Shown here in pieces: positions 55,144 through 64,000 of a DNA stretch of 64,000 bases (the first letter of the stretch is position 1; each line of letters opens with the position of its first letter). Both the position numbers and the translations under genes were made by a program. The stretch comes from Undaria pinnatifida (Eukaryota > Sar > Phaeophyceae > Laminariales > Alariaceae). Location: assembly GCA_012845835.1 (NCBI GenBank), contig JABAKD010000020.1:17086306-17150305 (forward strand), given 5' to 3'. Below the pieces are notes generated by a model. It worked only from the letters and a program-made list of their open reading frames with translations, was not told the DNA's origin and did no database searches.

Positions 55144-57300
55144 TATTATTATTATTGAAGAAAAACGGCTTTAATTTACAGTGAGTGGGCGCTGTTTTTG
55201 TGGTGTTGATGCTTTATCCACCGCAGTGTGTTTGTTTTTTAAGCCTCGAGGACATCAGGCCACCGTTTGTTGCAGACCAGGACTGCTGTGTTCGACCGGC
55301 GACTTTTTCGGACGTTTCAATCTCCTCACGGTCGAAAAAAAAACGAGGCCGTGGACGAGGCTGCTGACTCGATGAATTCAAAAGTCCGCAATTCAGCTTC
55401 TTTTAGCATGATAACGTAGTCCAAGTCCCCGCCAGGTTTCTTTTAGCATGATACCGCCACTGTCACTGGTGGGCTCGTGTACGGCCACGTTGGGTGCTGA
55501 ACAAGGCCGGAGTCCAGATATTCATCCTAAACTACTTCGTCTTGTTGGGCGATCGGAGATTTAACGCGGTATGGGCGGCAGGACGTGACCGGAGAGCTGT
55601 CTCGTGAGATTGATATCTTGAAGAAGACCAGGGAGAAAGAGACAGGGCCGGCAGAGGGAGGGAGAACCGGAAAAACACGCAATCAATGTCGCCGAATTCT
55701 AGGAGAATGTCACCCAACAACTAACTGAGGTATCACGGGGTGGAAGTCGAACTCGAACCGGGGGAAAGTAAATTGAAAGTGGGTTTATTATCGCCTGGAA
55801 GTAGTTGGCAGGCGATCCCATATATAATATGCACCAGGTACGTCGTAAGAAACTCGTGCTGTGGCTGTGTTGGGTGCTGAAGCTCTCAAGCAAGGCAGGT
55901 GCGGGCGCGCGATCAACGATGCGTTGATGGGGTGGCTCGAGAATCAGAAAAATACATCATCACCGCGAGGGAGAAGTGTTATGCTTAATTCTTGCAGCCA
56001 GGCTGTTCACGGAGGGATCGGGGTATCGCGGCGCGCTGGGCAGGGATGGGGGGGGGCAATGCTATTGTTGATATCTTAACCGCTTTACGAATATACGCAC
56101 GATTTGGGAACAATCTACTTGGATTTAGAGTGGGATAAACATTGCAGTATTAAAATGGGTAACCTCTTTAGAACGACACCCACGTTGTGTGGGGAAAACT
56201 ACTTGTGAATTGCGTGGAATGTCTCTTGCAGTTTCAACCCCGAAACGGCCAAGTCGGGCTCGCTCGTGCCGCGGAAGAAAGGGGTTCGGAGGCTGCAAGG
56301 ATAAGGTGTATCGTGCTTTGTTTGGCGTGGGCACACAAAGCAGCGGTCAAGGGGAAATTCCCGAAGGCTATACGCGCGCGCGAGGGGGGGGGGGTGAACG
56401 GATTTGAACAGGGAGAAGGGATTCAACTCCTTAGTTTTGTGGAAACTGTCCTTGGTTTATGCTACATAATCCTCGAAGCGGTACGGGATTTCTTCGTGTT
56501 GGGCACTGCTGGGGTAGTGGGATCACCGGCGGGTCTACTGTATGTAGTGGGTGGCGCTGTATATCCAACGGTCTAGCAATAAGCCCCGACTCATCGCGTA
56601 CCAGTTCATCAGGTGCTAACTTTGACTCAATGCAGCTAAAGCAGCGGCGGCTCCTCCTGTCAATAGAAGAATGTCTAGGGCTAGAATACGAGTACAACGA
56701 AAGCGGCAGTCTTACGGGCTAACACCACATAGAACAGAGTTGTGCTTTGGTTCGTAGGGTGCTTAGTCTAGTCTTCTAGGCGTTTTGGATTATTGGAAAC
56801 ACTGCGACCTCGTCTGGTTTAGGGTCAAACGCAACAACAGCGGAATGAGTTTTCGCAGCTCAATTTTGCGAATTTCGATATGAAAATTTGCATGGAGATA
56901 GGATAGGGGTTGACTCAAAATAATACGCGCTGACCAAAAAACAAAAACAAAGAAAAAAAGTTATGGCCCTTAAAAAAGAAAACTCGATTTTGTTTTTTAT
57001 CCGTGAAAAACATCCTTTTTTTGTGGTCCGCGCGTGAAGTCCTAGCACAAAGCGCTCCGAATCACGTGTCAAAATTGCAGGGAAAGAAAAAGGAGACAAC
57101 TTGAGCTGCAAAAAACTATCTCCGATTTTTTTAGAAACGACGGGCAGGGTTTGAGGTGATTTTTTTTTAGAACAACATGCCTGATTCTGAGTAATCTCGC
57201 TGCATTTCTTTGTAAAATGGTCTCAAAACATTTGTATGTCACGCAGCAAAAAAATGACTTGATTTGTGTATAAAATGACTGGATTTGTGTTTGGGATTCA
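55144..57300. other. Long stretch without a supportable gene
   Basis: Holds a TTCTTTTAGCATGATA direct pair (55398 and 55439) and opposing frames at 56125-56722. A plus frame ends LKQRRLLLSIEECLGLEYEY, and a minus frame covers 56431-56697. Neither has splice or family support. The 56860-57300 part is A/T-rich. Confidence 0.3.
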
Positions 57301-57313
57301 GGAGAAGGGCCAG

Positions 57314-57412
57314 AATGCACCGGCTCGGGCTGATATTAACTTTGCTGCTGCGCGTTGATTGGGTGATCATCTGGGTATGCGTAGTATGGCCCATTTCATC
57401 GCCGTCCAAGAG
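57314..57412 (+). CDS. Candidate first exon with hydrophobic leader
   Basis: ATG at 57314 encodes MHRLGLILTLLLRVDWVIIW, then a further hydrophobic stretch and PISSPSK, ending at a consensus donor AG then GTAAGG at 57413. The start looks like a signal peptide or membrane anchor. No second exon could be confirmed, so this is tentative. Confidence 0.15.
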
Positions 57413-58007
57413 GTAAGGCTTATCAAGTGAATGCCAGCTTCACAACCAGACCAGCTCGTACGAGTACACGTGACGTGTTTTTTTCTTCCTTGCCGACTTG
57501 CCCATCGACGTGCATTATCCTTAGCCTGAAGTTGGAGGCCAGAAATGTCGCGGTGGGTGGCGGGGGGTTGCCGTTGGCCGTAAACTAAATGAAATAATCC
57601 AACAACGAGAGAACACGACGGTACTTCAAGTTGCCGCGGCTTTTTTTCGTTGACACCACACACTACATCCCATTATTTTTTTATAGTCAGTCGGTGAAAA
57701 AACGAGGATGAGGACAGCGGGGCGTCGCGTGGATTGAGCGCAGAATATTCCAGGAAATAAGAATCCGAGGCAACACACATTTTGTATCATCAGTTGGGAT
57801 CGACCCCTACTTTGCAAAGTTTTCGCTCATCTTGAGATTATTTGACGACAAGATTAATAGGTCTTCGATCATCACCAACAACGTTTATACCAGACCAGTG
57901 ATAATTGGCAGGCTTTGGTTAGACTACTCGTAGTGTGTTAGAGGATATTTGTCCGTTTGACTAGACTACTGGTAAAAGGTTAGCCAGTAAAAAAAGAACC
58001 CAAGCAA

Positions 58008-58270
58008 CAAACTAAGCCTTTGAACACCACTCCGTCCCCCCATCGGACGGCAGAGTTCAACCCAAACTAAGCCTTACGACCCCCTCCCCCCCCCGCGCGC
58101 TGGAACAACAGCATTCAACCCAAGCACCAAGCAACAGTAAGCCTTATTTTGCGCTACCGTCCGGCTGGAACTACAGGATTCAGCCTAAACCAAGATATTG
58201 CTCCTACACCCCCCCCCCATGAAACGGCAAGATTCAACCCAAACAGTTACTGTGCATGCCGTAAGCCTTT
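58008..58270 (+). repeat. Four degenerate tandem repeats of about 65 bp
   Basis: Landmarks TAAGCCTT and (A/G)TTCAACCCAA (ATTCAGCCTAA in one copy) recur at about 58014, 58066, 58138 and 58262, with C-rich stretches between. Confidence 0.65.
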
Positions 58271-58499
58271 TGAGCATCCACGAGTACGAACAATTGCTGC
58301 GTCGAGGACTCGCCTTCGTGGGGGTAACCCGTTCTCGGCCGGGTTCGGAAGACTTGTCGGACTTCAGAACGGAAGCCATCGGGTCCGGCCACGAGGACCC
58401 AACCTCTTCGCCCTCTTCTTTACCACCTCCCCCGCCGTCACCAGGCGGCTCAACACCGCCGTCGCCCGTCTTGTCCGTCGTGCCTGGATCCCATCATGG
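58219..58499 (+). CDS. Candidate proline-rich exon
   Basis: ATG at 58219 encodes MKRQDSTQTVTVHAVSLLSI and HEYEQLLRRGLAFVGVTRSR, then an acidic stretch and a Pro/Ser-rich end (SSLPPPPPSPGGSTPPSP). It ends at CATGG before a consensus donor GTAAGT (58500-58505). A different plus frame (58149-58526) is also open. The start lies in the last unit of the 65-bp repeat. No family is recognised and no downstream exon is assigned. Confidence 0.25.
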
Positions 58500-59977
58500 G
58501 TAAGTTGCGTCGTTCGGGTAGGATAGGAAAACAAATTTTTGAGTTTGCGATGGGTGAAATTGCGTCGTTCGGGAGGGAGGAGAAGAAAACGAATTCGTTT
58601 GCCTATTGATGCAATGATGGGGGATCAGAGACACGAGCAGCCCTCGTATTTGTTGATCAGAAACACGAGCAGCCCTCGTATTTGTTTGGGGAGTATGCTC
58701 AACACCGTTCCCCGAAACTACTGCTGTAGACTATACTACCAAAAGGCTCCTTGTATCGGAATACAATATATTCGGGCCACGGCGAGCACTTCGGCGGCGA
58801 GCGTACAGCCGTTGCCTATACAGGTGTGATCGAATGGACAGCTTTCTTTCGAGCTTCAACACTACAGACGGTACTATTAATACTATAGTTAGCCCGCAGC
58901 TGCAGCTCTGATGACCAGGCAGGCTGCTTATTTGTTTCGCAATATAGTCTAGTATGTACGGTGAACGGCGAACGTACTCGTATTAGCTATTGACCCCTTT
59001 GGAACCCAGAGATGATGGCGATCAGAAAGACAATGCAATGCGTTTGGTCTTATCAGCCGCCTACGAGTAGCGTGAGCGTGTGTTGTGTGTGCTGTCTCCA
59101 CATTCAGCCGTTCTTTCTACCCAACGACAGCAGTACACCCAGTGTTCGTGTCGATTCTTCCTCCTAGAGAGAGATAAAAAATATGCGGTCACAGACTGCG
59201 AGACGGAGTACACCAAACAGTCGCAATCCATCAAGGTAAAGCAGCAAGTGAAATGCTAGCGTGCCGGGTACGAGGACAGACCAAAGCAAGCCAGACCATG
59301 AACATAAGAAGAAAAAAAAATAGAAAAAAAGAAAAAATACAAGATGAAAAAGAAAACGAAACAAACAAACGACAGGTGGAGTTGTGCAGAATGTCATGCA
59401 AAAAGAAAAACAGAAAGGCCGCAAGAACAGCATACTACGTGCTGAAGAGGAACAGATAACTGCTGTTGCGCGGACAAAAACAACACGAAGAGGAAGAAGA
59501 TACCGGCATAAGGCCGGCGGGAAGGGAGATAGGGTAGAGCACGTTTGCTACTAATAAGAGCACGAGTAGAGCCGTGAAGGCCCGTGTCGTACGTCTGATT
59601 ACATTGTACTATTCGCAACAGTTCGGATACCAAACTTACCACCCTGACCGATGCCGCAATCGTCATTTTGTCATTTTCCGTTGTCAATTTTTCATTTTCG
59701 CGCCAGACAAAAGACGGCATGCTGCTTGGTGATGGAATGCACACGTCTCATCACGTGCACGTCGGCGTATGCAAATCACTGCTGTATCTTCTGCTGTACC
59801 AGGATATTATGCTGCATGTCCGCTACGAGTACTCGTACTGGCTATTATGTCACTTGGGGGTGCTCGTACAGAGCCTGCGCACAGACTCCGTGCTAAGGTG
59901 ATGGTACTCGAACCGTGACATACGTTGTCGGCTGTCGTACGGATACTCGTAGGCTTTGTCTTTTGTCCACTACTCTG
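58500..59977. other. Spacer with short tandem repeats
   Basis: A duplicated TTGCGTCGTTCGGG (58505 and 58559) and a 33-bp tandem pair (CACGAGCAGCCCTCGTATTTG at about 58631 and 58664). The remainder, to 59977, is A-rich or unassigned. Confidence 0.4.
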
Positions 59978-60586
59978 ATGAGGCTCATGTTTTCACGACA
60001 CAACGCAGTTTTCTGCGTCTTGATCACGTTCGTGTTTCGAGTTGTTCAAGCTGGTAGTTCATTTGCACAAAGCATCGTTCTACTGCTGTCTGCGCCTGGT
60101 ACGATACTACAGAGTAGCAGCAGATATTTGGTGATCAGTTTTTTTGTTTGTCCTCCAGTCGCGGAGCTCCAGCAATGCGAACAACGCCAAGCGAAGAGCA
60201 ACGGAAAAGGTGGTCCAATGTCGGGGCCATGGTTGGCTACATCACACACCAGGGACAGAAGACGCTTTGCCGCGATCAGACACACTCCATCGTACCACGC
60301 CCGCCGAGATTTGGAATATATCAACAAAGCCTGGATAGAGGTGGCCATTTTCTGCACAAGCATCGATGGCGGGATTCGTTGCTTGCCTATAAGTTCGTAT
60401 AGAAGGCAGATTTCCATACCTTCACATGAAGAAGTGGCTGCTTGTGGTGGGGTAGGGCTCTGGGGGCTGCTGCTCTGGAATCTACAAGTAGAGCCAACAC
60501 ACACAATGATCCGGGAGCACGACGTCCGAAGATCCACGCACGGGAGGGCTAAAGAAGAACGCGCGATAGCTCTAAAGAGGGAGTAA
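59978..60586 (+). CDS. Hypothetical protein of about 202 residues
   Basis: ATG at 59978 gives MRLMFSRHNAVFCVLITFVF, a hydrophobic start that could be a signal anchor. A second hydrophobic stretch lies at about residues 35-60 (SIVLLLSAPGTIL, YLVISFFVC). A polar region with RDRRRFAAIRHT and EYINKAWIEVAIFC follows, and the end is basic (KEERAIALKRE). The stop overlaps a GTAAGT sequence (60583-60588), so the frame may instead be an exon. The opposing minus frame (60046-60597) is of similar length, which lowers confidence. No family is recognised. Confidence 0.25.
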   Translation: MRLMFSRHNAVFCVLITFVFRVVQAGSSFAQSIVLLLSAPGTILQSSSRYLVISFFVCPPVAELQQCEQRQAKSNGKGGPMSGPWLATSHTRDRRRFAAIRHTPSYHARRDLEYINKAWIEVAIFCTSIDGGIRCLPISSYRRQISIPSHEEVAACGGVGLWGLLLWNLQVEPTHTMIREHDVRRSTHGRAKEERAIALKRE

Positions 60587-61145
60587 GTACCAGCCATGGA
60601 GGTGAAAGGCTAGCCTACAGTAGAACGTAGAACCATGGATCAGACCAACATGAACTTTCGAAAAATATTGCAGACCTGGCAAGCTCAAGGGCAAACGTCG
60701 GACCCCGCCGAAAAACAAAAGCATTCAAGGCTTAGCAGACACGTCGACACATGAGTGATCAGACAGCAGTGCGTTCCCTCGAATGACTCACCTGCAGCAC
60801 CAACCAATCCGCCTTCACCGTGCTAACCGGAACGATGTCTGCACTGCCGGAGAGGCAACCTCGTCCCATGTTTTCGCATTCCTTTACGGTGGAAGGCTAA
60901 CGCCTTTTCTCTGTATAATACCTGGTATGTAACGTGCTTTCGACAAAACCAGGAAAAATATTTCTTTTACAGATATCCAAATATCCAAACTTTACCGTAC
61001 AAAATATCCAAACCCAGTTCCGCCGCGTTTTTTTATCGAGGATCGAGGATCGGGCAGGGCAAATGGCGTGAGGGCATCGAACCCTGCTCGTCCTTCGATG
61101 CCGCGTGAAGCGCGCAGAAGCATTGCGTCTTTTACGTGTTAAGTT
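60587..61145. other. Spacer
   Basis: No supportable gene. A short ATATCCAAA direct repeat is seen at 60974-61010 and a GATCGAGGATCG duplication near 61040. Confidence 0.3.
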
Positions 61146-61510
61146 GGAAAATACTCGGGACATTCGAACAATAGCACATAGTACTGAGAGAAACTCTACC
61201 ACAACTGCGATACCGCTATTAATAGAAAATTAGGGGTTGTGCTTCGTACGCTGATTTACGTTGAAACTGCTGTAAATCGGAAAATACTCGGGACCCTGGA
61301 TCAATTGTACGGAGAGCAACTCCATCACAAATTCGATACTGCTGTAAGGTTAGGAGCTCTGCTTTGCACGATGATATACGTTGGATACTTGAAATCGGAA
61401 AAAGTCTCGGGAATCTCGAGCAAACATCGATATCAATTTCACCACGGTGCTTTGTTGTTGTACGACTTCAACACCGCGCATTCGATTCCACTGCTGACGC
61501 CGGGTATCTA
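61146..61510 (+). repeat. Three degenerate units of about 118-133 bp
   Basis: GGAAAATACTCGGGA-type landmarks at 61146, 61279 and 61397, with (T/A)CGTTG(A/G)AACTGCTGTA and CCATCACAA words. A 90-codon plus frame (61239-61511) runs through two units. Confidence 0.6.
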
Positions 61511-61689
61511 ACAAGGCCTACTCTGCGAAGTTCTGTCAAGATGATAGACTTTTCGAGCATCAAGGGCAACTTTATCGACACCATCAAGAGACTCGGGAAG
61601 TTTGACGGCAGGAGGCCGAGCGATTTAAACTACTAGATTCGTTTAAGAAGCTTATGGTAGCACTTGACTTGGTGTAACACGCCGAGACA

Positions 61690-62257
61690 TCGCAAGCTTA
61701 ATTAAGGGGAAAACCCGGCCGACCGAAGACTTGGCCGGCACAGGGATTGTCGGTAAATCCGTGACTTCTGGAGAAAACGATATTTATTGTGTTAATGAGA
61801 CCTTGGTCTGGAGAGACAGGTCGGGAAGTGGAGTGAACGAGTGGGGCGAGCACAAAGCCTGCGAGCTCCCACGCCACTTCGGAAAGATGCACAAAACCGG
61901 ACCAATGCAACGTACCGATCACGACAATAAGCCGTCAATCCGACCTCTAGCAACAATACGGGAGTATTCTACCTGACAATTGTTCGATGTACCGTACATA
62001 CTCCTCCGGTCCAATGTACAACCCTTAGGTGTGTACAATCTACCGAACTACAGCAGCACCACAAACAGTATTCCTATGTGCTAGCTCGGCAACCTCAGCT
62101 CGACAGTTCCGCTATTCAAATCATCCAATCAGATGTTCTACCGCAACTCAGTCGATACACACGGCCGCTATCACGAACACCCTCCCCAGGGGCTGTTGTA
62201 TCTACCAGACCAAGAATATATATCAAAGAAAACAAAAATATATACGACTCAGACTTC
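61690..62257 (-). other. Copia 3' untranslated/LTR region, boundaries not resolved
   Basis: It lies directly downstream of the pol stop codon on the minus strand. It contains an AATAAA on the minus strand (plus ATTTATTGTG near 61785), a reasonable polyadenylation signal for a 3' LTR. TG...CA limits could not be fixed because the 5' LTR is outside the window. Confidence 0.35.
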
Positions 62258-62385
62258 TACTTCTCATCCCTCGAGCCAAGTGCAAAGTCGCGGTGAACTT
62301 CAAAAAGATCTCTCGGCAGAGCCTTCGTGAGGATGTCCGCATGCTGTTTTTCGCTGGGAACATGTGTGACCTCGATCATACCCTC
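62258..62385 (-). pseudogene. Copia RNase H C-terminal tail
   Basis: Encodes MIEVTHVPSEKQHADILTKA and LPRDLFEVHRDFALG, the conserved end of Ty1/copia polyproteins, followed by a stop. It is separated from the rest of RNase H by the 246-bp insertion. Removing that insertion puts both parts in one frame. Confidence 0.85.
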
Positions 62386-62631
62386 GAGTCATTCTATGGT
62401 AGCCCCCCCAATACTTCTTTCACGAAATCACCGGTTTTGAAACCAACTCCCGGCCGCACCTCCTGAAATACGGTGTCCCTTGCCACCCCGACGTCATCGT
62501 TCGAAAATGTTTTGCCAACAGGAAAATATACGGAGACGTTTCTTAAGAAACACCCTTCTTTGTGTCGAGCAGCCATGAAACGTTCGTTAAAAAACATCGT
62601 TGTTTTATGGGGGGGCTATCAAAGAATCAGT
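62386..62631. mobile_element. 246-bp MITE-like insertion in copia pol
   Basis: The ends are inverted (20 of 24 matches, both including TAGCCCCCCCA) and flanked by CCCTC direct repeats (62381-62385 and 62632-62636). Excision with one CCCTC restores the pol reading frame. The small internal minus frame has no known domain. Confidence 0.8.
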
Positions 62632-63401
62632 CCCTCCTCGGTCAAATTCCTAAGAAAGTGGTGCCTCGCGTCGATGTGCTTACTCCCACTCGAGCTAAGC
62701 GGATTCTCTGAAAGCGCAATCGCTCCTTCGTTGTCCTCAAGGACGTCGGTCTTACGAGGCTTCCTACTACGCCTCAAGAACTGAAGCATGCTGTTCACAA
62801 ACAGAGCCTCCTTCACACCATCGCCCATCGTAAGATACTCTGCTTCAGAAGTCGATTGTGAAACGCATTTCTGCTTCCTAGAAATCCAAACCACAAGCAT
62901 CGCAGCCACAAACACCATCGCTCCCGAACCTGATCTACGGTCAGTGGCCTTGCTCGCAAAGTCGGCATCTACGTACACCAACGTGCCTACATCTACCGAA
63001 CTGTCCTGCTTGAACTTCAGAGTTATATGCGCCGTTTCCAGAAGATAATTCAGGATCTTCTGGGCTGCCTTCCAGTGGCTTCTCTTTGGCTCGTGAGAGT
63101 GCCTCGCTACAGCCCGCACAGCATTCGAGATGTCGGGCCTCGTCTGGCTGGCGATCCACATCAGGCTCCCCACCACCTCTCGGAACGGCACATCTCCTGC
63201 CCCCTCATCCTCCTTCAACGACCTGTTATCGTTGGCAAGGGAAGCAGGGATCGAACTGGTGCGACAAATATTGAATCTCTCGAGAACACTCCTGATGTAA
63301 TTTTCTTGGGAAATCTCCATCGTGCCAGCCTCGCGACCGCGAGTAAGTTCGCCACCAAGAAAGAACTTGACCTCACCCATTCTTAGTAGGAAGAGAGTCA
63401 C
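62632..63401 (-). pseudogene. Copia RT end and RNase H domain
   Basis: After GEVKFFLGGELTRG it has GSLMWIASQTRPDISNAV and the RNase H residues D (VYVDADFASKA), E (STSEAEYL), D (LEDNEGAIALSE) and D (KHIDARHHFL). The catalytic residues look intact, but the frame is cut from the RT by a frameshift near 63385 and on the other side by the insertion. Confidence 0.9.
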
Positions 63402-63637
63402 CTAGTGCTTCCACAACCACCTTAGCCAGACTCTTAGTTCCTACATACAGAACATCATTCACGGGAATTTCGATCATCCCCACCACCTCGTCTCCCATCA
63501 TGAAACGCAGGACACAGGGGTCAGACATAGACTGCTCGAAACCAATCCTCTTCAGGTCCGGCACTAGCCTCTTGTGGAATGTTCTAGATGCCTGCTTCAA
63601 TCCGTACAAGCTCTTGTTCAAGAGGGCAACCTTTTGC
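63373..63637 (-). pseudogene. Copia RT palm with mutated catalytic box
   Basis: Encodes LLNKSLYGLKQASRTFHKRL and then EIPVNDVLYVG. The usual YVDD box is PVND here (63454-63465), losing the Tyr and the first catalytic Asp. It is joined to the upstream RT only through a frameshift around 63635. Reverse transcriptase activity is not expected. Confidence 0.9.
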
Positions 63638-64000
63638 TCACATTGAACCGCAGCCAGGAGGCAACTTCATGAACACCTCGTGATCCAATTCCGACTGAAC
63701 AAACGCTTGCTCAATATCCCAGTGGAGTAATTCCAAGTTGTACTTGCACGCCAACGCTACTAACAATCGCTGAGATGCAGCATTTGCGGTAGGCGAGAAA
63801 GTCTCAAGATGGTCCACACCATACTTCTGCTTGGAGCCCTTCGCTACAAACCTAGCCTTGACCTTTACTATCTTCTCTGTTTCATCTGCTTTCCATTTGA
63901 AAACCCATATAGCATCAATCACATTGCAGCCTACTGGGACCTTTACTGCTAACGTGAACGTTCCTGCTCTTATCAAGCCTTCAACTTCGGCAGACCTGGC
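63638..64000 (-). pseudogene. Copia RT N-terminal part, runs off the window
   Basis: Open to the window edge: IWVFKWKADETEKIVKVKAR, QKYGVDHLETFSPTANAASQ, LLHWDIEQAFVQSELDHEVF and MKLPPGCGS, the conserved start of the Ty1/copia RT (RVT_2). It ends at a premature stop created by a one-base shift. Integrase and Gag would lie beyond 64000. Confidence 0.92.

Noticed and set aside
1-64000. CRISPR arrays, rRNA genes, bacterial operons or integrons
   Set aside because: No regular repeat-spacer pattern, no rRNA signature words and no operon structure were seen. Tandem repeats present have no variable spacers of constant length.

Overview
The window is eukaryotic nuclear DNA. It contains a Ty1/copia pol gene, a LINE reverse-transcriptase relic, an hAT transposase end, tRNA-derived SINEs, GT-AG introns, CAG and poly-G tracts, and no bacterial operons. 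The style of the copia pol, the coiled-coil and glycine-rich genes and the abundance of TACGAGTA/GTACGTAC words suggest a photosynthetic stramenopile such as a brown alga. That assignment is inference from style. Most of the 64 kb is repeats, and genes are sparse.

Region 1 (1-6.9 kb) holds the best gene, a minus-strand modular gene. It starts at 5854 with a 2.4-kb glycine/alanine-rich exon, followed by two paralogous coiled-coil exons at 1415-1026 and 469-134, and runs off the left edge. All visible splice junctions are phase 0. The introns are copies of each other, and intron 1 carries a 1.45-kb insertion flanked by a 5-bp target duplication.

Region 2 (6.9-11.2 kb) is built from interspersed repeats: a tRNA-headed SINE, two conserved modules and a GC-rich satellite-like repeat. 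A LINE fragment follows.

Region 3 (11.24-35.55 kb) is one large direct tandem duplication. Unit 1 is 11240-21744 and unit 2 is 21745-35546. Most of the length difference is explained by discrete insertions: a GGGTC/CAG block in unit 1; a 1.26-kb foldback transposon, a tRNA-like array, a locally amplified SINE unit and a G-rich element in unit 2. The two units therefore provide natural empty and filled sites. Each unit ends with a minus-strand paralogue of the region 1 gene (20337-21286 and 34136-35086). The first is frameshifted. A further partial paralogue lies at 35837-36105.

Region 4 (36-45.7 kb) has hairpins, an inverted SINE copy, a small candidate gene (37512-37886), a 465-bp tandem duplication and a duplicated module (42.1 and 44.75 kb).

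Region 5 (45.7-53 kb) is bounded by the same sequence in opposite orientations (TAGGGCTGGGCACTGGC). It carries an hAT dimerisation domain at its right end and is packed with poly-G repeat elements and tandem repeats.

Region 6 (53-61.7 kb) is mostly unassigned, with a few candidate small genes or exons. Region 7 (61.7-64 kb) is a decayed copia element entering from the right, with a mutated YVDD motif, two frameshifts and a 246-bp inverted-repeat insertion inside its RNase H tail.
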